Below are positions 1-8,930 of a stretch of 61,062 bases of DNA, piece by piece. The position numbers and the translations under genes were made by a program. Position 1 is the stretch's first letter. The number at the start of each line of letters is the position of its first letter. Source of the stretch: Lyngbya aestuarii BL J (GTDB taxonomy: Bacteria > Cyanobacteriota > Cyanobacteriia > Cyanobacteriales > Microcoleaceae); NCBI RefSeq assembly GCF_000478195.2, contig NZ_AUZM01000037.1, positions 1-61,062 on the forward strand, in the 5' to 3' direction. The notes below the pieces were generated by a model. The model did no database searches, had not been told where the DNA came from, and saw only the letters and a program-made list of their open reading frames with translations.

Positions 1-756
1 TTTTCTCCCAGGGCTTTCTCCCAAATAGCTAAGGAACGTTTGTAGAGGGGTTCGGCTTCATCGTAGCGTCCTTGGGAACGGTAGAGTGATGCCAAGTTGT
101 TGAGACTGGTGGCAACACGAGGATGGTTTTCTCCCAGGGCTTTCTCCCAAATAGCTAAGGAACGTTTGTAGAGGGGTTCGGCTTCATCGTAGCGTCCTTG
201 GGAACGGTAGAGTGATGCCAAGTTGTTGAGACTGGTGGCAACACGAGGATGGTTTTCTCCTAAAGCTTTCTCCCAGATAGCTAAGGAACGTTGGTAGAGG
301 GGTTCGGCTTCATCAAAGCGTCCTTGGTCACTGTAGAGTGCTGCCAAACCGTTGAGGCTGGTGGCGACCGAGGGATGGTTTTCTCCCAAAGCGTTCTCAC
401 GGATAGCTAAGGAACGTTGGTAAAGGGGTTCGGCTTCACTGTAGCGTCCTTGGTCACTGTAGAGTGCTGCCAAGTTGTTGAGGCTGGTGGCGACCGAGGG
501 ATGGTTTTCTCCCAAAGCGTTCTCACGGATAGCTAAGGAACGTTGGTGGAGGGGTTCGGCTTCATCGTAGCGTCCTTGGGAATGGTAGAGATATGCCAAG
601 TTGTTGAGGCTGGTGGCGACAAGGGGATGTTCAGTCGATAGCGCTTTTTCATAGATAGCTAAGGAACGTTGGTAGAGGGGTTCGGCCTCACTGTATCTTC
701 CTTGTTCTTTGTATAGTAATGCCAAGTTGTTGAGGCTGGTAGCTACATCGGGATGG
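1..756 (-). repeat. 126-bp in-frame tandem repeats encoding TPR units
   Basis: The TPR gene is built of 126-bp units (42 codons), with unit boundaries near 1, 127, 253, 379, 505 and 631. By eye, units 1-126 and 127-252 are identical base for base, while the others differ at scattered positions. The array continues past the left edge. Perfect identity between neighbouring units indicates recent duplication or gene conversion. Confidence 0.9.
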
Positions 757-1013
757 TTTTCTCCTAAAATTCTCTCTCGTATTTCTAGAACCCTTTCTGC
801 TATGGGTATTGCTTCGTTATATTTGCCTTGTTGATACAGTTGAATAACTTGTTGTTGGAGTCGTTCAGCTTCTTCGAGTTCATCGGACTGTTGAACCAAC
901 AACATAGGAGAATTTGTCTGTCCGCTAACGGGTTGAGGTGTTCCCGTTAACAGTCCAGAACATCCAACGAAAACCGTTAGCCAGAGGAAGGGGTTGAGGG
1001 GAGTTCGCTTCAT
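1..1013 (-). CDS. Kinesin-light-chain-type TPR repeat protein, N-terminal part (runs off left edge)
   Basis: The minus strand is open from an ATG at 1013 to the window edge, so the C-terminus is missing. The N-terminus (MKRTPLNPFLWLTVFVGCSG) has basic residues, a hydrophobic stretch and a Cys preceded by V-G, so it may be a lipoprotein or a secreted protein. After a short linker come back-to-back 42-residue tetratricopeptide units containing NNLA-x-LY, GRY-x-EAEPLY and RSLAI motifs followed by GENHP, the signature of the kinesin-light-chain/NB-ARC-associated TPR class. At least six full units are visible. TPR proteins of this class mediate protein-protein contacts; the partner cannot be inferred. 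No clear Shine-Dalgarno precedes the ATG, so the start is less certain than the repeats. Confidence 0.85.
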   Translation of the reverse strand, partial: MKRTPLNPFLWLTVFVGCSGLLTGTPQPVSGQTNSPMLLVQQSDELEEAERLQQQVIQLYQQGKYNEAIPIAERVLEIRERILGENHPDVATSLNNLALLYKEQGRYSEAEPLYQRSLAIYEKALSTEHPLVATSLNNLAYLYHSQGRYDEAEPLHQRSLAIRENALGENHPSVATSLNNLAALYSDQGRYSEAEPLYQRSLAIRENALGENHPSVATSLNGLAALYSDQGRFDEAEPLYQRSLAIWEKALGENHPRVATSLNNLASLYRSQGRYDEAEPLYKRSLAIWEKALGENHPRVATSLNNLASLYRSQGRYDEAEPLYKRSLAIWEKALGE

Positions 1014-1127
1014 CGGGTAGATAGTCACGCCAAGTTCATTATCACTTATGTCTGAGGGGTGTTGAGTTATGCAGTTTGACCCCCCTCGGTTCCCCCTGAA
1101 AGGACCGAAGAAAGTTAACCCCCCTCG

Positions 1128-1207
1128 CGATTAATAAATAGTCCCCGACGGGACACAATTTCCCTCTCGACTAATTAATAGTCCCGCGAGGGACACAATT
1201 TCCCTCT
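1128..1207. repeat. Two 40-bp direct repeats, each with a small hairpin
   Basis: Positions 1128-1167 and 1168-1207 are near-identical 40-mers. Each contains a short stem, GTCCC-N4-GGGAC, followed by the shared string ACACAATTTCCCTCT. They lie in the 389-bp gap between the TPR gene and the 88-aa gene, where I see no coding sequence. Function is unknown; they look like dispersed intergenic repeats. Confidence 0.75.
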
Positions 1208-1260
1208 CCTCGTAGGAGAGGGTTAGGGAGAGGTAGGAGAGGGTTAGGGAGAGGTTCTTC
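1202..1260. repeat. CCCTCTCC/GGAGAGGG hairpin and GGAGAGGGTTAGGGAGAG repeats
   Basis: An 8-bp perfect stem (CCCTCTCC, loop TCGTA, GGAGAGGG) at 1202-1222 is followed by two copies of GGAGAGGGTTAGGGAGAGG. The same element, inverted (loop TACGA), occurs at 16075-16097 beside a minisatellite, so this is a dispersed family. Confidence 0.7.
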
Positions 1261-1402
1261 TCAGTTTTGACCCCCCTCAGTCTCCCCTAAAAGCAGGGAA
1301 GAAAATTGAATTTCCGTTGCTAGAGTTAAATCAGGATGTTGAACAATTGGCTGCACAGTTCTTATACTTACAAATATTGTCGTAGATTTCGGATTTTTAC
1401 CC

Positions 1403-1669
1403 CTAAAATTTTGCCCGAATCGTAAACGAATAATCCCCTCCCGGTTCGAGTTTATAATCGGATTTTTCCAGAAAACGACCTAGAGGTTCGTGAATTAAAG
1501 CACGACCTTGAGAGGGTTGAATAATCAGAGTTTTATTTCGTCTAAACCGCCATTGAAATCGCCACTCAAATTCTCCTGCACTAACTTCTCCTTCTAAAAT
1601 GCCTTGGGGCCACGATTGGCTTGTTACCCGAACATAGGCAGTCGTTTCTGGTAAACTTCTAGAACTCAC
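1403..1669 (-). CDS. Conserved cyanobacterial 88-aa protein, DUF3146-like
   Basis: A small soluble protein without membrane segments, rich in aromatic and basic residues. Its strand-like segments (EFEWRFQWRFRR, GRALIHEPLGRFLEK, YKLEPGGDYSFTIRAKF) match what I recall of the small cyanobacterial family DUF3146; function unknown. It lies 17 bp downstream of the peptidyl-tRNA hydrolase gene on the same strand and is probably cotranscribed. The family name is from memory; the reading frame itself is well supported by composition and context. Confidence 0.7.
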   Translation of the reverse strand: MSSRSLPETTAYVRVTSQSWPQGILEGEVSAGEFEWRFQWRFRRNKTLIIQPSQGRALIHEPLGRFLEKSDYKLEPGGDYSFTIRAKF

Positions 1670-1686
1670 TGGTGTTTATTTGGCGT

Positions 1687-2319
1687 TTATTCGGCAATAC
1701 TGCGACTATTGTAAAGGCTCATGGATTTTTCTACGCCCTGCTTAAGACTTAATTCCACAGCCTCTACGACCAGTTTAAGCACTTTTTCCATTGCCTGAGT
1801 TTCAGAAGGGGAAAATTTTCCTAAAACATGAGAGATGGTTTCACCCGTTTGACTGGATGCAGGGTCTTTCGGTTTACCAATCCCAATTCGCAAACGGGGA
1901 AAGTTTTGAGTTCCAAGATGGGAAATGGTTGATTTCATCCCGTTATGACCCCCCGCAGAACCCGACAGTCGCAACCGCAACCGCCCGAGGGGTAAATCCA
2001 TGTCATCATAAACCACTAATACCGATTCCGGGGGAATTTTGTACCAATTAACAACCGCTTGAATTGCTTGTCCAGAACGGTTCATATAGGTTAGGGGTTT
2101 GAGGAGTCTGATTTTATCGCGTCCTCGACTGATTCCTTCTCCAAATCGTCCTTGAAATTTGCGATTTTCAGAGAGAGAAATTTGCCAATTCTCCGCTAAC
2201 ATATCAATCGCAGCAAAACCAATATTATGTCGGGTTCGATCATATTTAGGTTCAGGATTTCCCAAACCGACAATTAATTGGGGAATAATTAAGGCTTGAG
2301 ATGAAGTGGCCTCCGTCAT
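1687..2319 (-). CDS. pth: Peptidyl-tRNA hydrolase
   Basis: Cleaves the ester bond of peptidyl-tRNA released from stalled ribosomes, recycling tRNA in the cytosol. The 210-aa protein has the usual length and all family signatures: LIVGLGNPEPKYDRTRHNIG with the catalytic His near residue 31, the substrate-clamping Asn in KPLTYMNRSG, the DDMDLPLGRLRLR block with the conserved Asp, and GSAGGHNGMKS. The short extension before the first beta strand (about 13 residues) is a little longer than in E. coli, so an internal start is possible. It sits upstream of the 88-aa gene and downstream of tatA and psbH, all on the minus strand. Confidence 0.97.
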   Translation of the reverse strand: MTEATSSQALIIPQLIVGLGNPEPKYDRTRHNIGFAAIDMLAENWQISLSENRKFQGRFGEGISRGRDKIRLLKPLTYMNRSGQAIQAVVNWYKIPPESVLVVYDDMDLPLGRLRLRLSGSAGGHNGMKSTISHLGTQNFPRLRIGIGKPKDPASSQTGETISHVLGKFSPSETQAMEKVLKLVVEAVELSLKQGVEKSMSLYNSRSIAE

Positions 2320-2457
2320 GGTTGATTCTGGGTTGAAAGTGCTGTTGCGACGATGTTAATGGTTTTGAATACTAAAAATTAAAACAGGGAGAAACGGTGA
2401 TTGTTCTCCCTCAATTTCCGATGATATTCGCTCTCAATATTAATCTCAACATTTTGA

Positions 2458-2715
2458 TTAAGCATCAACCGCTTCATCAGTTGAAGCCACGGTCATCGTT
2501 TTTTCGGGTTGAGATTTGCTCGTTTTTGTTGCTTCTTCTAGTTGTTTGGCTTCTCGTTTGAATTCATTTTCAAATTCTTTAGAAGCCTCTTGAAATCCTC
2601 GAATTGCCTTTCCCATACTGCGACCAATCTCGGGTAGCTTTTTCGGGCCAAAAATTAACAACGCGAGAACGAGTATTACAGCCATTTCTGGCAAACCAAT
2701 CCCAAAGATATTCAC
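2458..2715 (-). CDS. tatA: Sec-independent translocase subunit TatA/TatE
   Basis: Membrane component of the twin-arginine translocase, which exports folded proteins to the thylakoid lumen and periplasm. The sequence shows a short N-terminal membrane helix after a Pro-Glu (GLPEMAVILVLALLIFG), the hinge FGPKKLPEIGRS, an amphipathic helix (GKAIRGFQEASKEFENEF) and a charged, disordered tail, about 85 aa in total. I chose the GTG at 2715 because AGGAG lies about eight bases upstream and the family starts just before this helix; an upstream ATG at 2781 would add 22 residues unlike the family. Cyanobacteria often have a single TatA/B-type protein, so a TatB-like role is not excluded. Confidence 0.92.
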   Translation of the reverse strand: MNIFGIGLPEMAVILVLALLIFGPKKLPEIGRSMGKAIRGFQEASKEFENEFKREAKQLEEATKTSKSQPEKTMTVASTDEAVDA

Positions 2716-2870
2716 TATCTGATCTCCTAGATATTGACTAAAATTTTTTAGAGTTAGGCATAGGTGAGGGAATTTCAGCATTAGAGCTGTTCACCTTGAA
2801 AACTGGGCTGATTCAAGATCATCACAGCCATTGAGCAACTCTCCCCAAGGTTCCTACGCCCAACACAACC

Positions 2871-3074
2871 TTAGCGACTCAGGTTCGCCCAATCTACATC
2901 CACACTCTCGAGCAGCAGTGAGGAGTTATAAATCTGTAAAATGATTAACAGAAAGACAAAAAACAGCGCCATGAAAACACCCATCAGAGGCGTTGTACCC
3001 CAACCCGGAGCGACTTTACCGTATTCAGAGTTCAAGGGACGTAAGATGTCACCTAACCAAGTTCGTTGTGCCAT
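2871..3074 (-). CDS. psbH: Photosystem II reaction center protein H
   Basis: Small PSII core subunit needed for stable assembly and for electron transfer near QB. The 67-aa protein begins [20 protein letters not shown] and has one membrane helix (about residues 28-48, [18 protein letters not shown]), then a short lumenal tail. It lacks the long phosphorylated N-terminus of plant PsbH, as expected for cyanobacteria. It is divergent from psbN across an 85-bp gap, the classic cyanobacterial and chloroplast psbH-psbN arrangement. Confidence 0.97.
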   Translation of the reverse strand: MAQRTWLGDILRPLNSEYGKVAPGWGTTPLMGVFMALFFVFLLIILQIYNSSLLLESVDVDWANLSR

Positions 3075-3159
3075 AAGTTACCTGCTGATCTAATATCGAC
3101 AACAAATTTTAATGTTTCGTAATATTATATAAGGATGAGTGTCAGATTAGAATAATCCT

Positions 3160-3291
3160 ATGGAACCTGCAATAGCTCTTAACATTTCGATCGCGGCGGT
3201 CGTCGTCGTCATTACAGCTTATGCCGTCTACACGGCTTTCGGGCCTCCGGCCAAGGAATTAAGTGATCCCTTTGAAGATCATGAAGATTAA
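3160..3291 (+). CDS. psbN: PsbN, photosystem II biogenesis protein
   Basis: A 43-residue membrane protein starting MEPAIALNISIAAVVVVITA and ending in the acidic tail DPFEDHED. One N-terminal membrane helix spans about residues 5-27, and the AYAVYTAFGPPAKELSDPF segment is diagnostic of PsbN. PsbN is not a PSII subunit; it assists assembly and repair of the PSII reaction centre. It faces psbH head to head. No strong Shine-Dalgarno is visible, but sequence match and context make the call secure. Confidence 0.95.
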   Translation: MEPAIALNISIAAVVVVITAYAVYTAFGPPAKELSDPFEDHED

Positions 3292-3549
3292 CAGTTTGTA
3301 GATTCACTGTTGCAATCGTTTAGATGGAGTTGGAGCAAAGTCAGGTCGCCCAACTGGCAACCCGGATCAACTCCAATCTGTCTATTTGGTATTGAGGTGA
3401 GACTTCCATCAAATATAGGATAAACAATCAGACCCAACTCTATATGGGGATCTCAGGATAAAAATGGTAGCTCAGGCTGATGTCAAGAATCCAAGATTTG
3501 CTAGAATCGATGGGGGGAAAAGTTATCAAGCACGATCATCTCTTAAACC

Positions 3550-4650
3550 ATGGGTAATAGTTTTGGGCATTTATTTCGGGTCACTACTTTCGGTGAATCT
3601 CACGGCGGTGGAGTTGGTGTGGTGATCGATGGATGCCCGCCTAAATTAAACATCGATGTATCTGAAATACAAGCAGAGTTAGATCGGCGGCGTCCCGGAC
3701 AAAGTAAAATTAGCACACCGCGAAAGGAAACCGACACCTGTGAGATTCTCAGTGGTGTATTTGAGGGAAAAACCTTGGGAACGCCCATCGCAATGTTAGT
3801 GCGAAATAAGGATACTCGCCCTCAAGACTATAGTGAAATGGCGACCACCTATCGTCCCTCTCACGCAGATGCCACCTATGATGCCAAGTATGGACTTCGT
3901 AACTGGCAGGGGGGAGGCCGATCCTCAGCCCGAGAAACCATTGGGCGAGTGGCAGCAGGAGCGATCGCCAAAAAGATTTTAAAACAAGTCGTCGGCATCG
4001 AAATAGTCGGTTACGTCAAACGAATCAAAGATCTAGAAGGAATTGTCGATCCTGAGACGGTGAACTTAGAACAAGTCGAAAGCAACATTGTTCGCTGTCC
4101 AGATCATGAGTGCGCCCCAAAAATGATTGAACTGATTGAACAAATACGCAATCAGGGAGATTCCATTGGAGGTGTAGTCGAATGTGTAGCGAGAAATGTG
4201 CCAAAAGGACTAGGTTCTCCTGTATTTGATAAACTAGAAGCAGATCTCGCCAAAGGGGTAATGTCTTTACCTGCAAGTAAAGGATTTGAAATCGGTTCTG
4301 GTTTTGCAGGAACCCTTTTGAGCGGGAGTGAACACAACGACGAGTATTACACAGACGAACAGGGAACGATCCGCACCGTGAGCAATCGCTCGGGTGGCAT
4401 TCAAGGGGGCATCTCAAACGGAGAGAATATTATCTTACGGGTTGCTTTTAAGCCAACGGCTACAATTCGCAAAGAGCAGCGAACAGTGACTCGTGAGGGA
4501 GAAGAAACAATGTTGGCAGCCAAGGGAAGACACGATCCCTGCGTCCTGCCGAGAGCTGTCCCGATGGTAGAAGCAATGGTTGCGCTTGTGATGTGCGATC
4601 ATTTGTTACGTCATCAGGGCCAATGTGGAACTTTAAAGCCTGAAGATTAA
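3550..4650 (+). CDS. aroC: Chorismate synthase
   Basis: Catalyses the last step of the shikimate pathway, 5-enolpyruvylshikimate-3-phosphate to chorismate, using reduced FMN. The 366-aa protein has the usual length and the three family signatures: GESHGGGVG near residues 15-23, [16 protein letters not shown] near residue 123, and [17 protein letters not shown] near the C-terminus. It reads in the same direction as the hydrolase gene four bases downstream, so the two are probably cotranscribed. The 258-bp gap upstream to psbN presumably holds its promoter; I could not pick one with confidence. Confidence 0.98.
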   Translation: MGNSFGHLFRVTTFGESHGGGVGVVIDGCPPKLNIDVSEIQAELDRRRPGQSKISTPRKETDTCEILSGVFEGKTLGTPIAMLVRNKDTRPQDYSEMATTYRPSHADATYDAKYGLRNWQGGGRSSARETIGRVAAGAIAKKILKQVVGIEIVGYVKRIKDLEGIVDPETVNLEQVESNIVRCPDHECAPKMIELIEQIRNQGDSIGGVVECVARNVPKGLGSPVFDKLEADLAKGVMSLPASKGFEIGSGFAGTLLSGSEHNDEYYTDEQGTIRTVSNRSGGIQGGISNGENIILRVAFKPTATIRKEQRTVTREGEETMLAAKGRHDPCVLPRAVPMVEAMVALVMCDHLLRHQGQCGTLKPED

Positions 4651-4654
4651 CGAC

Positions 4655-5566
4655 ATGGAAACCGCGACCACGCCTGCTATGGTAACTTCTCTCGATAGCC
4701 CAAACCCCTCAATCTCCTCTTTTAACCCAAATGATTTTGTGGTTCAGTTCTGGGGAGTACGAGGTAGTATTCCCACGCCGGGAAAAAGCACCATTCGCTA
4801 TGGGGGAAATACCTCCTGTTTAGAGATGCGGGTAGCTGGTAAACGGCTAATCTTTGACGGCGGTACAGGCTTGCGAATGTTAGGCGATGCCATGATGGCA
4901 GAAATGCCGATTGAAGCCTATATGTTTTTTACCCACTACCATTGGGATCATATCCAAGGTTTTCCCTTATTTACCCCGGCTTTTCTCCCGGGTAATCGTT
5001 TTCATATTTATGGATCGATTCCTCCAGAGGGGGAGTCAATGAAAAAGCATTTTATTGAACGAGTTTTACACCCCAATTCTTCGGTTCCCCTCAAAGGATT
5101 ACAAGCCGATTTGAGATTTCATGAACTCAAAGCCGGAGATTCAATGATGCTCGATGACATCAAAATTGAAACCGGACAACTCAATCATCCCAATACCGCC
5201 ATGGGATATCGGATCACTTGGAATGGTCGAAGCGTGGTGTACTGTTCTGATACCGAACATTTACCGGATGGCTTAGACGAAAACGTATTGAACCTTTCCC
5301 AAGATGCAGATGTTCTGATCTACGATGCCATGTACACCGATGAAGAATATCACAGCCCCAAATCTCCGAAGGTGGGTTGGGGACATTCAACCTGGCAGGA
5401 AGCCGTCAAAATGGCACAAGCCGCAGGGGTGAAGCGAGTCGTGATTTTTCACCACGATCCCACCCACAGCGATGACTTTTTGGATCAGATAGAACAAGAG
5501 GTGCAAGCGGTCTTTCCCAAAGCGATTATGGCACGAGAAGGTTTAGTTGTACCCATTGGGGTTTAA
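4655..5566 (+). CDS. Metallo-beta-lactamase-fold hydrolase
   Basis: A 303-aa protein with the MBL fold. After about 28 disordered residues come FWGVRGSIPTPG and YGGNTSC, the metal-binding THYHWDHIQG motif (near residues 93-102), HPNTAMGYRI, a DTEH motif and a C-terminal FHHDPTHSDD. The metal-ligand set is intact, so it should be an active di-metal hydrolase. The GVRGS/GGNTSC start is typical of the PhnP/RNase Z-related cyanobacterial branch often annotated only as MBL-fold hydrolase; the substrate is unknown. It begins four bases after aroC and is probably translationally linked to it. Confidence 0.9.
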   Translation: METATTPAMVTSLDSPNPSISSFNPNDFVVQFWGVRGSIPTPGKSTIRYGGNTSCLEMRVAGKRLIFDGGTGLRMLGDAMMAEMPIEAYMFFTHYHWDHIQGFPLFTPAFLPGNRFHIYGSIPPEGESMKKHFIERVLHPNSSVPLKGLQADLRFHELKAGDSMMLDDIKIETGQLNHPNTAMGYRITWNGRSVVYCSDTEHLPDGLDENVLNLSQDADVLIYDAMYTDEEYHSPKSPKVGWGHSTWQEAVKMAQAAGVKRVVIFHHDPTHSDDFLDQIEQEVQAVFPKAIMAREGLVVPIGV

Positions 5567-5594
5567 CCAACAATTGATCCAGTGTATAGATTGA

Positions 5595-6824
5595 TCAGGC
5601 TTTGGATTGTATCCAAACTTGCAGTCCCTCAACCCGCAATCCCTTACCCCGAGTTCCACAAAATTGTCCGTTAGAACAAACGGGAACATCACCAATATTC
5701 TGGACATGAGCGGTATAACAAATCTCATAGTTGGAAGCTTGTGGCCCGGTGAGTTCAATCGCAAATCCTTCAATTTGTCTGCCTTTACCCGGTTCACCAA
5801 CAAGCTGTCCTTCAGAAATCATCGGAGTATTTCCAACTTCAGAGATGTGCGCCATATAGCGTAAACTCAAACCGGGAACGGGAGGAACAATACTGATTTG
5901 AAACGCTTCTAAAGGAAGACCCTGGCCGCGAGTTCCAGCATATTCTTGAGCAGCATATTCGCGATCGCCAAGTCTGTGAATTGAAACTCCCACCTTTAAC
6001 CCCACAGGAGCAAGTCTAGTGGCTTTTGCCGAGGTTGATTTTCCAGAAATCGGAGCATTCCCAAAAACGATATGGGTTCCATCAATAGTCGGTGGCGTTT
6101 TGGGAACTTCCATACTCGGAACAATAATCACCTCTTGAGGAGTCATAGAAGTCGGTTCACCCAAAATGACAATATCAGGATTAGCCGCAGGGGGAACAGA
6201 AGAAGTCAACTCACTAGAGGAGATAGAGCGAATAATTTTTCCACGAGAAATCGCCACAGCGAGAGATTTGCCAAAACTCGCCGAAACTTTTTCTTCGAGA
6301 ACAACCCACTGTTGATCGTCTAAACTCTCACCCGTCTCAACCAAAGTCAGCAAAGCAGACAACGGATGAACTCCAGCAACAAGCGCTTCGACTTCTGGAG
6401 AAAACTCAGTTGTGGAATGGGTAATTTGAGTTCGCAGTTGAGTTGCACTGTGTTTAGCACTGTCTAAAGATTCAAAAGCACCTTGATCTTTGTGAGTTAA
6501 ACTCAAAACTTGCTCCAGTACACTTAAGGCTTTTTGGCGTCGGTTTGGGGAGTCATTGGGTTGTATTTGCTGATGCAGTCGCTTCTCTAAGTCTGATAGA
6601 GACATCTCGACTTGAGAAGCTGATTCCCCTTCTGTCATCACCTCTTGTTGCAAGTGGTTAAAGTCTCGATTGTACCTGACCAACTCCTCTAGTAATGTTT
6701 CTGATAGAGGTGTACCCGCTTGCTGAAGTTTTTGAGCGGCTTGTAAAAGATGAGAGCCTAAGCTTCCATGACATTTGGACAGAGAGGAGAGTTGTTGCTG
6801 CCAAGTTTGGGGTGTAGATTTCAT
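5595..6824 (-). CDS. Protein with helical N-half and three degenerate ChW-like repeats
   Basis: Unrecognised as a whole, 409 aa. Residues 1-150 are charged and helical (Q/E/L rich); a variable middle follows; the last 130 residues hold three repeats patterned like clostridial hydrophobic W (ChW) repeats. The repeat ends read GTRGQGLPLEAFQISI, GEPGKGRQIEGFAIEL and GTRGKGLRVEGLQVWI, preceded in repeats two and three by Y-x-AH-x-x-x-x-G and by ISEGQLVG or CSNGQFCG. The tryptophans that name the family are absent. No signal peptide is visible, whereas ChW proteins are usually secreted. It converges on the MBL gene, with only 28 bp between stop codons. Confidence 0.8.
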   Translation of the reverse strand: MKSTPQTWQQQLSSLSKCHGSLGSHLLQAAQKLQQAGTPLSETLLEELVRYNRDFNHLQQEVMTEGESASQVEMSLSDLEKRLHQQIQPNDSPNRRQKALSVLEQVLSLTHKDQGAFESLDSAKHSATQLRTQITHSTTEFSPEVEALVAGVHPLSALLTLVETGESLDDQQWVVLEEKVSASFGKSLAVAISRGKIIRSISSSELTSSVPPAANPDIVILGEPTSMTPQEVIIVPSMEVPKTPPTIDGTHIVFGNAPISGKSTSAKATRLAPVGLKVGVSIHRLGDREYAAQEYAGTRGQGLPLEAFQISIVPPVPGLSLRYMAHISEVGNTPMISEGQLVGEPGKGRQIEGFAIELTGPQASNYEICYTAHVQNIGDVPVCSNGQFCGTRGKGLRVEGLQVWIQSKA

Positions 6825-7029
6825 AGGTATTTACTTCAGTTGCTTTCCAATCTGAGTTTGTGATCACAATCACAAGATTTTATCGAACAAATAAGCAGTC
6901 AAATCTGCATAAAGTTCCAAAGTCGTTCCTAATGACATCATAGGTGCCGATGTTTTCATCTCATAGACTCTTAGAGAGAAAAGTTCGGAGACTTAGATTA
7001 ATCAAGTGATTGTGCGTGAGGAAAATCCT

Positions 7030-7263
7030 ATGACTTGTATTCATGAAGTTGTTAACCAAGCTCTAGCCACAGGGTTTTTGAGTCTTGAAGCCGAAGAGCG
7101 ACTCCGGCAATTGTTACAGACGACTCAGTATGGAGTTGATGAGATGAATGCTTTTGTCAACTTGCAGCTTGCAGCGATGGCCGGAAAAATTAGACAAGAA
7201 TCTCGGGAACGACTCCAACAACAACGGGAGTCTGAATGTGCTTTATCTTGTTCTGCCAGATGA
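7030..7263 (+). CDS. Small conserved helical protein, unknown function
   Basis: A 77-aa protein starting MTCIHEVVNQALATGFLS and continuing with helical, charged segments (EAEERLRQLLQTTQYG, DEMNAFVNLQLAAMAGKIRQ) before a basic glutamine-rich tail. I placed the start at ATG 7030 because GAGGA lies seven bases before it; a GTG at 7006 would add eight residues. No domain is recognised. It stands alone between two minus-strand genes. Confidence 0.65.
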   Translation: MTCIHEVVNQALATGFLSLEAEERLRQLLQTTQYGVDEMNAFVNLQLAAMAGKIRQESRERLQQQRESECALSCSAR

Positions 7264-7470
7264 ATCTATACTGCCAGTCGTCTATGGGATTTGAAGACTG
7301 GAAATGACACTGGGGTTCAGCCCCGCCCAAAAAGCTTAACTCTCGATGCTCGGTTGACGAGTCGTCAGGGTTTGGAAATCCCGATTATCAAGAAGCGCGT
7401 GATGACTCAGAATTCGTAGACCAATCAATAAATCAATAATTTTTAGAAGTTATTCAAGTCCATAGAGTAT

Positions 7471-7692
7471 TTATCCTCGATCAGTCCCAAAAACTTCCGC
7501 TTCAATACCTATCCACCATTCCCCCAAATTCATCAAGTCTTGCTGAATCTCTGCTAATTCTTGTAAGTATGCTTGGGAACTAAGCTGAGAACGACGTTCC
7601 TGAAGTTTTTGCAATCGCAGTTGAACGAGTAACCAAGGTTTAGAAATCCCTCCAGTTGCTTCTATATACTTGGCTAAATTTTCACTATTCAT
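7471..7692 (-). CDS. Hypothetical 73-aa protein
   Basis: A short soluble protein with a predicted pair of helices (LLVQLRLQKLQERRSQLSS and AYLQELAEIQQDLMNLGEW). Nothing in it is recognised. It lies downstream of sodB on the same strand with a 128-bp gap. The reading frame is plausible from its composition, but without a homologue it remains uncertain. Confidence 0.5.
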   Translation of the reverse strand: MNSENLAKYIEATGGISKPWLLVQLRLQKLQERRSQLSSQAYLQELAEIQQDLMNLGEWWIGIEAEVFGTDRG

Positions 7693-7820
7693 ATATTTGT
7701 TAAAAAGATTAAAGCTATGGAAAAAACAGCCACCCTGAATGCGTGACTGTTCTTTATTGGTTTAACTTAGATAATTTTGAGTTCAGCGAACGACTAGACT
7801 CAATCGCTGATTTTCATTTT

Positions 7821-8426
7821 TTATTGAGCCGCCGCTAAGTTTTCAGCGACAAAATCCCAGTTCACCAGTTTACCGAGGAAGTTATCAATATAACCGGGGC
7901 GAGCATTCTGGAAGTCGAGATAGTAAGCGTGTTCCCAGACATCCATCGTCAGTAAAGGAGTTACTCCTTCAATGATGGGGTTAATCGCATTTAAAGTCTT
8001 TTTAACTTTGAGTGTGCCATTTTCTAGGACTAACCAAGCCCAACCACTACCAAATTGGGTTGCTCCTGCATTTTTAAATTCTTCTGCAAACTTCTCATAA
8101 CTGCCGAAGTCTGCATTGATTTTTTCGGCTAAAGCTCCACTTGGCTTTCCACCGCCACCGGGCTTCATACATTTCCAGAAGAAGCTGTGGTTCCAAACTT
8201 GAGCCGCATTATTGAAAATGCCGCTTTTGCTGGGATCATTGGCTGTTGCTTTAACGATTTCTTCGAGAGACTTATTGGCTAAGTCTGTTCCTTCAATCAT
8301 TCCATTGAGCTTTTTAACGTAAGCGGCATGGTGTTTGCCATGATGAAATGAGAAGGTTTGCTTAGACATCCCAGAGGATTCTAAGGCATCTGCGGGATAA
8401 GGTAATTCTGGAAGTTCAAAAGCCAT
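7821..8426 (-). CDS. sodB: Superoxide dismutase, iron type
   Basis: Converts superoxide to oxygen and hydrogen peroxide in the cytosol. The 201-aa protein carries the Fe/Mn-SOD fold: [14 protein letters not shown] with the first metal His (about residue 28), [11 protein letters not shown] with the second, and [18 protein letters not shown] with the Asp and last His. The Gln in AAQVWNH, instead of the Gly-His usual in manganese enzymes, and [10 protein letters not shown] favour the iron form. I start at ATG 8426 because GAGGA lies nine bases upstream; a TTG three codons earlier overlaps the ribosome-binding site. Confidence 0.96.
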   Translation of the reverse strand: MAFELPELPYPADALESSGMSKQTFSFHHGKHHAAYVKKLNGMIEGTDLANKSLEEIVKATANDPSKSGIFNNAAQVWNHSFFWKCMKPGGGGKPSGALAEKINADFGSYEKFAEEFKNAGATQFGSGWAWLVLENGTLKVKKTLNAINPIIEGVTPLLTMDVWEHAYYLDFQNARPGYIDNFLGKLVNWDFVAENLAAAQ

Positions 8427-8930
8427 CGTGTTCAATCCTCTCCGAACGATTGTAGATTTAAGTTGACTTTGATACGCTATGAGCCTACCATCACTCGCAC
8501 CTTCCCGACCGGGGTAGCAACGAGGTCTGTAATTTGATCTACATAAATCTTTACATTGATTTCATTTTATAACAAACCGGATCAAACCCAAAACTTTTCT
8601 GTTCAATCTGACAAACGGTAAGTATATTCACTCCCGCGTATCGGGTCCCGATCAACTCAATCTACTCAAACCTTAGCTATAATACCGAGTGAAATGGGAA
8701 TAGTGCCTCTACCGTCAGATAGAAATAACAAGCTTGATTTTTTCAGCTTTGGTGACGACTCCCTGACAAGGGTGTTTTCGATCACTCTGGGGATCTGATC
8801 TCAATCATGCCCAAAGCATATTACATTTTGTAATAATAAGTAAAGAATTAAAAACTTTCTGAATCGATTGAACGTTTACGTTTAAATATTCAAACGAATC
8901 GTCATAATCACCAATAAGGAAAAAACTTGA
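8427..8930. other. 504-bp intergenic region between divergent sodB and the hybrid kinase
   Basis: No reading frame with coding character and no RNA gene are visible. The last 110 bases before the kinase are strongly A/T rich, as expected for a promoter region, and the sodB promoter should lie at the left end. I could not assign specific -10/-35 boxes. Confidence 0.6.

Noticed and set aside
1791-2051. 86-aa plus-strand frame opposite pth
   Set aside because: It lies wholly inside pth, which has intact family motifs; the antisense frame shows no protein-like pattern.
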